From: Paratinospora sagittata
Lineage: Eukaryota > Streptophyta > Magnoliopsida > Ranunculales > Menispermaceae
Direction: 5' to 3'
Assembly: GCA_035771175.1 (NCBI GenBank)
Contig: CM069594.1
Span: 45,311,534 to 45,375,533 of the forward strand
DNA length: 64,000 nt
Shown: positions 52,069 through 63,835 of the stretch, in pieces
How the letters are laid out: the number at the start of each line of letters is the position of its first letter
How positions within the stretch are numbered: position 1 is the stretch's first letter
Program-made: the position numbers and the translations under genes
Notes under the pieces: model-generated
Databases searched by the model: none
What the model saw: the letters and a program-made list of their open reading frames with translations, nothing else
What the model was told of the DNA's origin: nothing

Positions 52069-53224
52069 ATGTAAGATTAAAAACTATTAAATAATTCAAA
52101 ACTCATTGAAATTATAATTAAAACCTTTCGGAAAACATTTTTTTCAAAATGGAATACTATATCATAGTGATTTCGAAGACTTTTTCAATGTTCAGAGTTT
52201 TAGCGCTGAGATTGATTGAAAAGTTACCCTACACTCCAAAGATAAAACTAATGCAATAGATATGAGATATGTCTTCGTCCTTCGAGCTTGATCTTTGTAG
52301 ACTTCGACACCTATTGTTTGATGTGTTGTTGAAGATTAGTTCAAGCTCTTTGAAAAAAAAATACAGGTGATGTTTTCTCTTACCGAGAACACTTCACATA
52401 CTTACTGTTTAAAACAATAGATAGCCTCTGGAAATCTCAGCACAAAAGGGATAAAATGAAGAACTTGCAAATAATGAGGTTATCTTCAAGACAGTTTGCA
52501 ACTTTGATTCAAATCGAAGGTTGTTTGGACAAATGCAAGAATAACGACTTTATTCGATTTAAACACTCTTTGGAAAGCTTAGTCTAACTTACAAAAATCG
52601 TGCGTGTTTTATCTTTGAAAATCAGAGAATGAGGGTTTTATAAAATTAGCGGTTCCAGGTTAAAGAGGAAGAGAGGACAAAATGATTTGTATTCAAAACG
52701 TTGTTTAATCTAAAGTTGTTTTGGGCGTGTGAGACAATGGGAATCATCAAGGTGTTAGAAGATAATACTTCAATTAACATAACCAGGCAAAACTGTGTAA
52801 GGCATAGAAAAGTTGAGCAAGAGAATATTTTATTTTTAGTAAAATGGGCAATAGCGCGTGTTATTGGGTTATGTTTCATGTTCTCTATTGAAAGATAGCA
52901 GGTCGATATACACAAACCCGAGAGCTCGAGTCTTTCAGACTTTCCAATAGCGAGTTATCAAGGCCTATAGCGCTATTGCCCATTTTACTAAAAATGGAAA
53001 GATCACGACAACATCTTTATATCGAGTTATCAAATGGAATAGAGCGCTATAAACAATTTTCAAGAAAAATAATTGTTTTGTTATACAACCCTATCAGCGG
53101 GCTATCAACACAGATAGGGCGCTAGTGCCTACTGGAAAGTTTTTGCAAATTTCTGAATAGCCTTATTTTTGGAAAATAAATATTTTGACACTCAAGAACC
53201 ATTTCATTAACTCAAAATATATTG
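52069..53224 (+). repeat. satellite monomer 45, rearranged
   Basis: First copy of the right-hand subfamily with TCATAGTGATTTCGAAG near 52,164. Between 52,821 and 52,858 a normal stretch is replaced by a short inverted satellite fragment. Confidence 0.93.
52832..52858 (-). repeat. 27-bp inverted satellite fragment
   Basis: TTAGTAAAATGGGCAATAGC and its neighbours are the reverse complement of the first-subrepeat segment CGCGCTATTGCCCATTTTAC plus AAAAAT, which lies about 150 bp downstream in the same monomer in direct orientation. It replaces the normal GTGGCCACATTTTTCTCG region. It looks like a templated insertion at a repaired break. Confidence 0.85.
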
Positions 53225-54407
53225 ATATAAGATTAAAAACTATTAAATAATTCAAAACTCATTGAAATTATGATTAAAACCTTTCGAAAAACATTTTTTT
53301 TCAAAATGGAATACTATATCATAGTGATTTCGAAGACTTTTTCAATGTTCAGAGTTTTAGTGCTGAGATTGATCGAGAAGTTACCCTACACTTCAAAGAT
53401 AAAACTAATGCATTAGACATGAGATATGTCTTCGTCCTTCGAGCTTGATCTTTGCAGACTTCGACACCTATTGTTTGATGTGTTGTTGATGATTAGTTCA
53501 AGCTCTTAGAAAAAAAAATACTGGTGATGTTTTGTCTTACCAAGAACACTTCACATACTTACAGTTTAAAACAATAGATAGCCTCTGGAAATCTCAGCAC
53601 AAAAGGCATAAAATGAAGAACTTGCGAAATAATGAGGTTATCTTCAAGACAGTTTGCAATTTTGATTCATTTCGAAGGTTGTTTGGACAAATGCAAGAAT
53701 AACGACTTTCTTCGATTTAAACACTCTTTGGAAAGCTCAGTCTAACTTGCAAAAATCGTGCGTGTTCTATCTTTGAAAATCAGAGAATGAGGGCTTTATG
53801 AAATTAGCATTTGCAGGTTACAAAGCAAAAGAGTACAAAATGATTTGAATTCAAAACGTTGTTTAATCTAAAGTTGTTTTGGGCGTGCAAGACAATGAGA
53901 ATCATCACGGTGTTAGTAGATAATATTTCAATTAAGATAACCAGGCAAAACTGTGTAAGGTATAGAAAAGTCGAGCAAGGAGAAGTGGCCCCATGTTTCT
54001 CGTTAGAAATATCTGATTTTTGTCTTAAACGTGGATAGCGTGTCATTGGGTTGTGTATCATGTTCTCTATTGAAAGATAGCAGGTCGATATACACAAACC
54101 CGAGAGCTTGAGTCTTTCAGACTTTCCGATTGCGAGTTATCAAGGCCTATAGCGCGCGATTGCCCATTTTACCAAAAATGGAAAGATCACGACAACACGT
54201 TTATATTGAGTTATCAAATGGAATAGCGCGCTATAGACAATTTTCTAAAAAAAAATTGTTTTGTTATACAACCGTATCAGCGGGCTATCAACACAGATAG
54301 GGCGCTAGTGCCTACTGGAAAGTTTTTGCAAATTTCTGAATAGCCTTATTTTTCGAAAATAAATATTTTGACACTCAAGAACCATTTCATTGACTCAAAA
54401 TATATTG
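53225..54407 (+). repeat. satellite monomer 46
   Basis: It matches monomer 52 six copies away, including TTACAAAGCAAAAGAG near 53,818 and TTACCAAGAACAC. Confidence 0.94.
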
Positions 54408-54840
54408 ATATAAGATTAAAAACTATTAAATAATTTAAAACTCATTGAAATTATAAGTAAAACCTTTCGAAAAACATTTTTTTCAAAATGGAATACTATA
54501 TCATAGTGATTTCGAAGACTTTTTCAATGTTCAGAGTATTAGCGCTGAGATTGATCGAGAAGTTACCCTACACTCCAAAGATAAAACTAATGCATTAGAC
54601 ATGAGATATGTCTTCGTCCTTCGAGCTTGATCTTTGTAGACTTCGACACCTATTGTTTGATGTGTTGTTGATGATTAGTTCAAGCTCTTAGAAAAAAAAA
54701 ATACTGGTGATGTTTTCACTTACCGAGAACACTTCACATACTTACAGTTTAAAACAATAGATAGCCTCTGGAAATCTCCGCACAAAAGGCATAAAATGAA
54801 GAACTTGCGAGATAATGAGGTTATCTTCAAGACAGTTTGC
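53225..54840 (+). repeat. six-monomer-offset block, left partner (46 and front of 47)
   Basis: Shares CTACACTTCAAAG, TTACCAAGAAC, TTACAAAGCAAAAGAG and TATAAGTAAAACC with 60,284-61,880, at an offset of 7,059 bp. Confidence 0.82.
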
Positions 54841-55591
54841 AATTTTGATTCATTTCGAAGGTTGTTTGGACAAATGCAAGAATAACGACTTTCTTCGATT
54901 TAAACACTCTTTGGAAAGCTCAGTCTAACTTACAAAAATCGTGTGTGTTCTATCATTGAAAATCAGAGAATGAGGGTTTTATAAAATTAGCAGTTGCAGG
55001 TTAAAGAGGAAGAGAGAACAAAATGATTTGAATTCAAAACGTTGTTTAATCTAAAGTTGTTTCGGGCGTGCGAGACAATGAGAATCATCAAGGTGTTAGT
55101 AGATAATATTTCAATTAAGATAACCAGGCAAAACTGTGTAAGGTATAGAAAAGTCGAGCAAGGAGAAGTGGCCCCATGTTTCTCGTTAGAAATATCTGAT
55201 TTTTGTCTTAAACGTGGATAGCGTGTTATTGGGTTGTGTATCATGTTCTCTATTGAAAGATAGCAGGTCGATATACACAAACCCGAGAGCTCGAGTCTTT
55301 CAGACTTTCCGATTGCGAGTTATCAAGGCGAATAGCGCGCTATTGCCCATTTTACTAAAAATGGAAAGATCACGACAACATGTTTATATTGAGTTATCAA
55401 ATGGAATAGCGCGCTATAGACAATTTTCAAGAAAAACAATTCTTTTGTTATACTTCCGTATCAGCGGGCTATCAACACTGATAGGGCGCTGGTGCCCACT
55501 GAAAAATTTTTGCAAATTGCGGAATAGCCTTATTTTTGGAAAATAAATATTTTGACACTCAAGAACCATTCCATTGACTCAAAATATATTG
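54408..55591 (+). repeat. satellite monomer 47
   Basis: The front has TATAAGTAAAACC and AGAGTATTAGCGCTGAG, as in monomers 53 and 54. The rear is duplicated into monomer 48. Confidence 0.94.
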
Positions 55592-56763
55592 ATATAAGAT
55601 TAAAAACTATTAAATAATTCAAAACTCATTGAAATTATGATTAAAACCTTTCGAAAAACATTTTTTTCAAAATGGAATACTATATCATAGTGATTTCGAA
55701 GAACTTTTCAATGTTCAGAGTTTTAGTGCTGAGATTGATCGAGAAGTTACCCTACACTCCAAAGATAAAACTAATGCATTAGACATCAGATATGTCTTCG
55801 TCCTTCGAGCTTGATCTTTGCAGACTTCGACACCTATTGTTCGATGATTAGTTCAAGCTCTTAGAAAAAGAAAATACAGGTGATGTTTTCTCTTACCGAG
55901 AACACTTCACATACTTACAGTTTAAAACAATAGATAGCCTCTGGAAATCTCAGCACAAAAGGGATAAAATGAAGAACTTGCAAATAATGAGGTTATCTTC
56001 AAGACAGTTTGCAATTTTGATTCATTTCGAAGGTTGTTTGGACAAATGCAAGAATAACGACTTTCTTCGATTTAAACACTCTTTGGAAAGCTCAGTCTAA
56101 CTTACAAAAATCGTGTGTGTTCTATCTTTGAAAATCAGAGAATGAGGGTTTTATAAAATTAGCAGTTGCAGGTTAAAGAGGAAGAGAGAACAAAATGATT
56201 TGAATTCAAAACGTTGTTTAATCTAAAGTTGTTTTGGGCGTGCGAGACAATGAGAATCATCAAGGTGTTAGTAGATAATATTTCAATTAAGATAACCAGG
56301 CAAAACTGTGTAAGGTATAGAAAAGTCGAGCAAGGAGAAGTGGCCCCATGTTTCTCGTTAGAAATATCTGATTTTTGTCTTAAACGTGGATAGCGTGTTA
56401 TTGGGTTGTGTATCATGTTCTCTATTGAAAGATAGCAGGTCGATATACACAAACCCGAGAGCTCGAGTCTTTCAGACTTTTCGATTGCGAGTTATCAAGG
56501 CCAATAGCGCGCTATTGCCCATTTTACTAAAAATGGAAAGATCACGACAACATGTTTATATTGAGTTATCAAATGGAATAGCGCGCTATAGACAATTTTC
56601 AAGAAAAACAATTCTTTTGTTATACTTCCGTATCAGCGGGCTATCAACACTGATAGGGCGCTGGTGCCCACTGAAAAATTTTTGCAAATTGCGAAATAGC
56701 CTTATTTTTGGAAAATAAATATTTTGACACTCAAGAACCATTCCATTGACTCAAAATATATTG
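55592..56763 (+). repeat. satellite monomer 48
   Basis: About 12 bp are lost near 55,841 (TATTGTTCGATGATTAG), a marker shared only with monomer 49. Confidence 0.94.
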
Positions 56764-57911
56764 ATATAAGATTAAAAACTATTAAATAATTCAAAACTCA
56801 TTGAAATTATGATTAAAACCTTTCGAAAAACATTTTTTTCAAAATGGAATACTATATCATAGTGATTTCGAAGAATTTTTCAATGTTCAGAGTTTTAGTG
56901 CTGAGATTGATCGAGAAGTTACCCTACACTCCAAAGATAAACTAATGCATTAGACATCAGATATGTCTTCGTCCTTCGAGCTTGATCTTTGCAGACTTCG
57001 ACACCTATTGTTCGATGATTAGTTCAAGCTCTTAGAAAAAGAAAATACAGGTGATGTTTTCTCTTACCGAGAACACTTCACATACTTACAGTTTAAAACA
57101 ATAGATAGCCTCTGGAAATCTCAGCACAAAAGGGATAAAATGAAGAACTTGCAAATAATGAGGTTATCTTCAAGACAGTTTGCAATTTTGATTCAAATCG
57201 AAGGTTGTTTGGACAAATGCAAGAATAACGACTTTCTTCGATTTAACTAATAAAAATCGTGCGTGTTCTATCTTTGAAAATCAGAGAATGAGGGTTTTAT
57301 AAAATTAGCAGTTGCAGGTCAAAGAGGAAGAGAGGAAAAAATGATTTGAATTCCAAACGTTGTTTAATCTAAAGTTGTTTTGGGCGTGCGAGACAATGAG
57401 AATCATCAAGGTGTTAGTAGAGAATATATTTCAATTAAGATAACCAGGCAAAACTGTGTAAGGCATAGAAAAGTCGAGCAAGCAGAAGTGACCACATTTT
57501 TCTCGTTAGAAATATCTTATTTTTGTCTTAAACGTGGATAACGTGGTATTAGGTTGTGTATCATGTTCTCTATTGAATGATAGCAGGTCGATATACACAA
57601 ACCCGAGAGCTCGAGTCTTTCAGACTTTCCTATAGCAAGTTATCAAGGCCTATAGCGCGCTATTGCCCATTTTACTAAAAATGGAAAGATCACGACAACA
57701 TGTTTATATTGTGTTATCAAATGGAATAGCGCACTATAGACAATTTTCAAGAAAAAGAATTGTTTTGTTATACTACCGTATCAGCAGGCTATCAACACTG
57801 ATAGGGCGCTAGTGCCCACTGGAAAGTTTTTGCAAATTTCTGAATAGCCTTATTTTTGGAAAATAAATATTTTGACACTCAAGAACCATTTCATTGACTC
57901 AAAATATATTG
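56764..57911 (+). repeat. satellite monomer 49 (short)
   Basis: It has the 12-bp loss of monomer 48 and a second loss of about 23 bp near 57,246, GATTTAACTAATAAAAATCG. Confidence 0.93.
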
Positions 57912-60080
57912 ATATAAGATTAAAAACTATTAAATAATTCAAAACTCATTAAAATTATGATTAAAACCTTTCGAAAAACATTTTTTTCAAAATGGAATAC
58001 TATATCATAGTGATTTCGAAGACTTTTTCAATGTTCAGAGTTTTAGTGCTGAGATTGATCGAGAAGTTACCCTACACTCCAAAGATAAAACTAATGCATT
58101 AGACATGAGATATGTCTTCGTCCTTCGAGCTTGATTTTTGTAGACTTCGACACCTATTGTTTGATGTGTTGTTGATGATTAGTTCAAGCTCTTTGAAAAA
58201 AAAAATATTGGTGATGTTTTCTCTTACCGAGAACACTTTACATACTTACAGTTTAAAACAATAGATAGCCTCTGGAAATCTCAGCACAAAAGGCATAAAA
58301 TGAAGAACTTGCGAAATAATGAGGTTATCTTTAAGACAGTTTGCAATTTTGATTCATTTCGAAGGTTGTTTGGGCAAATGCAAGAATAACGACTTTCTTC
58401 GATTTAAACACTTTTTGGAAAGCTTAGTCTAACTTACAAAAATCGTGAGTGTTCTATCTTTGAAATTCAGAGAATGAAGGTTTTCTAAAATTAGCAGTTG
58501 CAGGTTAAAGAGGAAAAGAGGACAAAATGATTTGAATTCAAAACGTTGTTTAATCTAAAGTTGTTTTGGGCGTGCTAGACAATGAGAATCATCAAGGTGT
58601 TAGTAGAGAACATATTTCAATTAAGATAACCAGGCAAAACTGTGTAAGGCAGAGAAAAGTCGAGCAAGCAGAAGTGGCCACATTTTTCTCGTTAGAAATA
58701 TCCTATTTTTGTCTTAAACGTGGATAACGTGTTATTAGGTTGTGTATCATGTTCTCTATTGATACATAGCAGGTCGATATACACAAACCCGAGAGCTCGA
58801 GTCTTTCAGACTTTCCGATAGCGAGTTATCAAGGCCTATAGCGCGCTATTGCCCATTTTACTAAAAATGGAAAGATCACGACAACATGTTTATATTGTGT
58901 TATCAAATGGAATAGCGCACTATAGACAATTTTCAAGAAAAAGAATTGTTTTGTTATACTACCGTATCAGCGGGCTATCAACACTGATAGGGCGCTAGTG
59001 CCCACTGGAAAGTTTTTGCAAATTTCTGAATAGCCTTATTTTTGGAAAATAAATATTTTGACACTCAAGAACCATTTCATTGACTCAAAATATATTGATA
59101 TAAGATTAAAAACTATTAAATAATTCAAAACTCATTAAAATTATGATTAAAACCTTTCGAAAAACATTTTTTTCAAAATGGAATACTATATCATAGTGAT
59201 TTCGAAGACTTTTTCAATGTTCAGAGTTTTAGTGCTGAGATTGATCGAGAAGTTACCCTACACTCCAAAGATAAAACTAATGCATTAGACATGAGATATG
59301 TCTTCGTCCTTCGAGCTTGATTTTTGTAGACTTCGACACCTATTGTTTGATGTGTTGTTGATGATTAGTTCAAGCTCTTTGAAAAAAAAAATACTGGTGA
59401 TGTTTTCTCTTACCGAGAACACTTTACATACTTACAGTTTAAAACAATAGATAGCCTCTGGAAATCTCAGCACAAGAGGCATAAAATGAAGAACTTGCGA
59501 AATAATGAGGTTATCTTTAAGACAGTTTGCAATTTTGATTCATTTCGAAGGTTGTTTGGGCAAATGCAAGAATAACGACTTTCTTCGATTTAAACACTTT
59601 TTGGAAAGCTTAGTCTAACTTACAAAAATCGTGAGTGTTCTATCTTTGAAATTCAGAGAATGAAGGTTTTCTAAAATTAGCAGTTGCAGGTTAAAGAGGA
59701 AAAGAGGACAAAATGATTTGAATTCAAAACGTTGTTTAATCTAAAGTTGTTTTGGGCGTGCTAGACAATGAGAATCATCAAGGTGTTAGTAGAGAACATA
59801 TTTCAATTAAGATAACCAGGCAAAACTGTGTAAGGCAGAGAAAAGTCGAGCAAGCAGAAGTGGCCACATTTTTCTCGTTAGAAATATCCTATTTTTGTCT
59901 TAAACGTGGATAACGTGTTATTAGGTTGTGTATCATGTTCTCTATTGATACATAGCAGGTCGATATACACAAACCCGAGAGCTCGAGTCTTTCAGACTTT
60001 CCGATAGCGAGTTATCAAGGCCTATAGCGCGCTATTGCCCATTTTACTAAAAATGGAAAGATCACGACAACATGTTTATA
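57700..60080 (+). repeat. recent one-monomer duplication (49 tail, 50, 51)
   Basis: Copies are 1,186 bp apart and nearly identical, with a few single-base changes such as AATATTGGTG against AATACTGGTG. Confidence 0.88.
57912..59097 (+). repeat. satellite monomer 50
   Basis: Nearly identical to monomer 51. It has AGAGAACATATTTCAATT with an extra AT and GCTAGACAATGAG. Confidence 0.95.
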
Positions 60081-60283
60081 TTGTGTTATCAAATGGAATA
60101 GCGCGCTATAGACAATTTTCAAGAAAAACAATTGTTTTGTTATACTACCGTATCAGCGGGCTATCAACACTGATAGGGCGCTGGTGCCCACTGGAAAATT
60201 TTTGCAAATTGCTGAATAGCCTTATTTTTGGAAAATTAATATTTTGACACTCAAGAACCATTCCATTGACTCAAAATATATTG
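59098..60283 (+). repeat. satellite monomer 51
   Basis: A recent duplicate of monomer 50 at a 1,186-bp offset. The palindrome in its second subrepeat is the intact GCGCGC form, whereas monomer 50 has GCGCAC. Confidence 0.95.
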
Positions 60284-61466
60284 ATATAAGATTAAAAACT
60301 ATTAAATAATTCAAAACTCATTCAAATTATGATTAAAACCTTTCGAAAAACATTTTTTTCAAAATGGAATACTATATCATAGTGATTTCGAAGACTTTTT
60401 CAATGTTCAGAGTTTTAGTGCTGAGATTGATCGAGAAGTTACCCTACACTTCAAAGATAAAACTAATGCATTAGACATGAGATATGTCTTCGTCCTTCGA
60501 GCTTGATCTTTGCAGACTTCGACACCTATTGTTTGATGTGTTGTTGATGATTAGTTCAAGCTCTTAGAAAAAAAAATACTGGTGATGTTTTGCCTTACCA
60601 AGAACACTTCACATACTTACAGTTTAAAAACAATATATAGCCTCTGGAAATCTCAACACAAAAGGCATAAAATGAAGAACTTGCGAAATAATGAGGTTAT
60701 CTTCAAGACAGTTTGCAATTTTGATTCATTTCGAAGGTTGTTTGGACAAATGCAAGAATAACGACTTTCTTCGATTTAAACACTCTTTGGAAAGCTCAGT
60801 CTAACTTGCAAAAATCGTGCGTGTTCTATCTTTGAAAATCAGAGAATGAGGGTTTTATAAAATTAGCATTTGCAGGTTACAAAGCAAAAGAGTACAAAAT
60901 GATTTGAATTCAAAACGTTGTTTAATCTAAAGTTGTTTTGGGCGTGCAAGACAATGAGAATCATCAAGGTGTTAGTAGATAATATTTCAATTAAGATAAC
61001 CAGGCAAAACTGTGTAAGGTATAGAAAAGTCGAGCAAGGAGAAGTGGCCCCATGTTTCTCGTTAGAAATATCTGATTTTTGTCTTAAACGTGGATAGCGT
61101 GTCATTGGGTTGTGTATCATGTTCTCTATTGAAAGATAGCAGGTCGATATACACAAACCCGAGAGCTTGAGTCTTTCAGACTTTCCGATTGCGAGTTATC
61201 AAGGCCTATAGCGCGCTATTGCCCATTTTACCAAAAATGGAAAGATCACGACAACACGTTTATATTGAGTTATCAAATGGAATAGCGCGCTATAGACAAT
61301 TTTCTAAAAAAAAATTGTTTTGTTATACAACCGTATCAGCGGGCTATCAACACAGATAGTGCGCTAGTGCCTACTGGAAAGTTTTTGCAAATTTCTGAAT
61401 AGCCTTATTTTTGGAAAATAAATATTTTGACACTCAAGAACCATTTCATTGACTCAAAATATATTG
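60284..61466 (+). repeat. satellite monomer 52
   Basis: The counterpart of monomer 46 at a 7,059-bp offset. The tail has CAGATAGTGCGC, shared with monomer 53. Confidence 0.94.
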
Positions 61467-61880
61467 ATATAAGATTAAAAACTATTAAATAATTCAAAAC
61501 TCATTGAAATTATAAGTAAAACCTTTCGAAAAACATTTTTTTCAAAATGGAATACTATATCATAGTGATTTCGAAGACTTTTTCAATGTTCAGAGTATTA
61601 GCGCTGAGATTGATCGAGAAGTTACCCTACACTCCAAAGATAAAACTAATGCATTAGACATGAGATATGTCTTCGTCCTTCGAGCTTGATCTTTGTAGAC
61701 TTCGACACCTATTGTTTGATGTGTTGTTGATGATTAGTTCAAGCTCTTAGAAAAAAAAAATACTGGTGATGTTTTCTCTTACCGAGAACACTTCACATAC
61801 TTACAGTTTAAAACAATAGATAGCCTCTGGAAATCCCCGCACAAAAGGCATAAAATGAAGAACTTGCGAGATAATGAGGT
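60284..61880 (+). repeat. six-monomer-offset block, right partner (52 and front of 53)
   Basis: Partner of 53,225-54,840. The match ends at the switch point inside monomer 53. Confidence 0.82.
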
Positions 61881-62651
61881 TATCTTTAAGACAGTTTGCA
61901 ATTTTGATTCATTTCGAAGGTTGTTTGGACAAATGCAAGAATAACGACTTTCTTCGATTTAAACACTTTTTGGAAAGCTCAGTCTAACTTACAAAAATCG
62001 TGAGTGTTCTATTTTTGAAAATCAGAGAATGAAGGTTTTCTAAAATTAGCAGTTGCAGGTTAAAGAGGAAAAGAGGACAAAATGATTTGAATTCAAAACG
62101 TTGTTTAATCTAAAGTTGTTTTGGGCGTGCTAGACAATGAGAATCATCAAGGTGTTAGTAGAGAACATATTTCAATTAAGATAACCAGGCAAAACTGTGT
62201 AAGGCATAGAAAAGTCGAGCAAGCAGAAGTGGCCACATTTTTCTCGTTAGAAATATCTTATTTTTGTCTTAAACGTGGATAACGTGTCATTGGGTTGTGT
62301 ATCATGTTCTCTATTGAAAGATAGCAGGTCGATATACACAAACCCGAGAGCTTGAGTCTTTCAGACTTTCCGATTGCGAGTTATCAAGGCCTATAGCGCG
62401 CTATTGCCCATTTTACCAAAAATGGAAAGATCACGACAACACGTTTATATTGAGTTATCAAATGGAATAGCGCGCTATAGACAATTTTCTAAAAAAAAAT
62501 TGTTTTGTTATACAACCGTATCAGCGGGCTATCAACACAGATAGTGCGCTAGTGCCTACTGGAAAGTTTTTGCAAATTTCTGAATAGCCTTATTTTTGGA
62601 AAATAAATATTTTGACACTCAAGAACCATTTCATTGACTCAAAATATATTG
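61467..62651 (+). repeat. satellite monomer 53, mosaic
   Basis: The front is of the monomer 47 type to GCGAGATAATGAGG near 61,880. From TTATCTTTAAGACAG it is of the monomer 50/51 type. After GATAACGTGTCATTGGG it is of the monomer 46/52 type. Confidence 0.94.
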
Positions 62652-63835
62652 ATATAAGATTAAAAACTATTAAATAATTCAAAACTCATTGAAATTATAA
62701 GTAAAACCTTTCGAAAAACATTTTTTTCAAAATGGAATACTATATCATAGTGATTTCGAAGACTTTTTCAATGTTCAGAGTATTAGCGCTGAGATTGATC
62801 GAGAAGTTACCCTACACTCCAAAGATAAAACTAATGCATTAGACATGAGATATGTCTTCGTCCTTCGAGCTTGATCTTTGTAGACTTCGACACCTATTGT
62901 TTGATGTGTTGTTGATGATTAGTTCAAGCTCTTAGAAAAAAAAAATACTGGTGATGTTTTCTCTTACCGAGAACACTTCACATACTTACAGTTTAAAACA
63001 ATAGATAGCCTCTGGAAATCTCCGCACAAAAGGCATAAAATGAAGAACTTGCGAGATAATGAGGTTATCTTTAAGACAGTTTGCAATTTTGATTCATTTC
63101 GAAGGTTGTTTGGACAAATGCAAGAATAACGACTTTCTTCGATTTAAACACTTTTTGGAAGGCTCAGTCTAACTTACAAAAATCGTGTGTTCTATCTTTG
63201 AAAATCAGAGAATGAAGGTTTTCTAAAATTAGCAGTTGCAGGTTAAAGAGGAAAAAAGGTCAAAATGATTTGAATTCAAAACGTTGTTTAATCTAAAGTT
63301 GTTTTGGGCGTGCTAGACAATGAGAATCATCAAGGTGTTAGTAGAGAACATATTTCAATTAAGATAACCAGGCAAAACTGTGTAAGGCATAGAAAAGTCG
63401 AGCAAGTAGAAGTGGCCACATTTTTCTCGTTAGAAATATCTTATTTTTGTCTTAAACGTGGATAACGTGTCATTGGGTTGTGTATCATGTTCTCTATTGA
63501 AAGATAGCAGGTCGATATACACAAACCCGAGAGCTCGAGTCTTTCAGACTTTCCGATAGCGAGTTATCAAGGCCTATAGCGCGCTATTGCCCATTTTACT
63601 AAAAATGGAAAGATCACGACAACATGTTTATATTGAGTTATCAAATGGAATAGCGCGCTATAGACAATTTTCTAAAAAAAAAATTGTTTTGTTATACAAC
63701 CGTATCAGCGGGCTATCAACACAGATAGGGCGCTAGTGCCTACTGGAAAGTTTTTGCAAATTTCTGAATAGCCTTATTTTTGGAAAATAAATATTTTGAC
63801 ACTCAAGAACCATTTCATTGACTCAAAATATATTG
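62652..63835 (+). repeat. satellite monomer 54
   Basis: It repeats the mosaic of monomer 53, but its tail returns to GAGAGCTCGAGTC and CCGATAGCGAG. Confidence 0.94.

Noticed and set aside
55214..56718. Two identical 110-codon plus-strand open frames
   Set aside because: They lie in two freshly duplicated monomers and overlap the subrepeats. Other copies of the same stretch are interrupted.
578..61156. Dozens of minus-strand open frames of 60-98 codons with similar peptides as candidate genes
   Set aside because: They recur at the monomer period, are cut by frameshifts and deletions, lack family resemblance, and vary without codon-level constraint. They are one satellite stretch read repeatedly.
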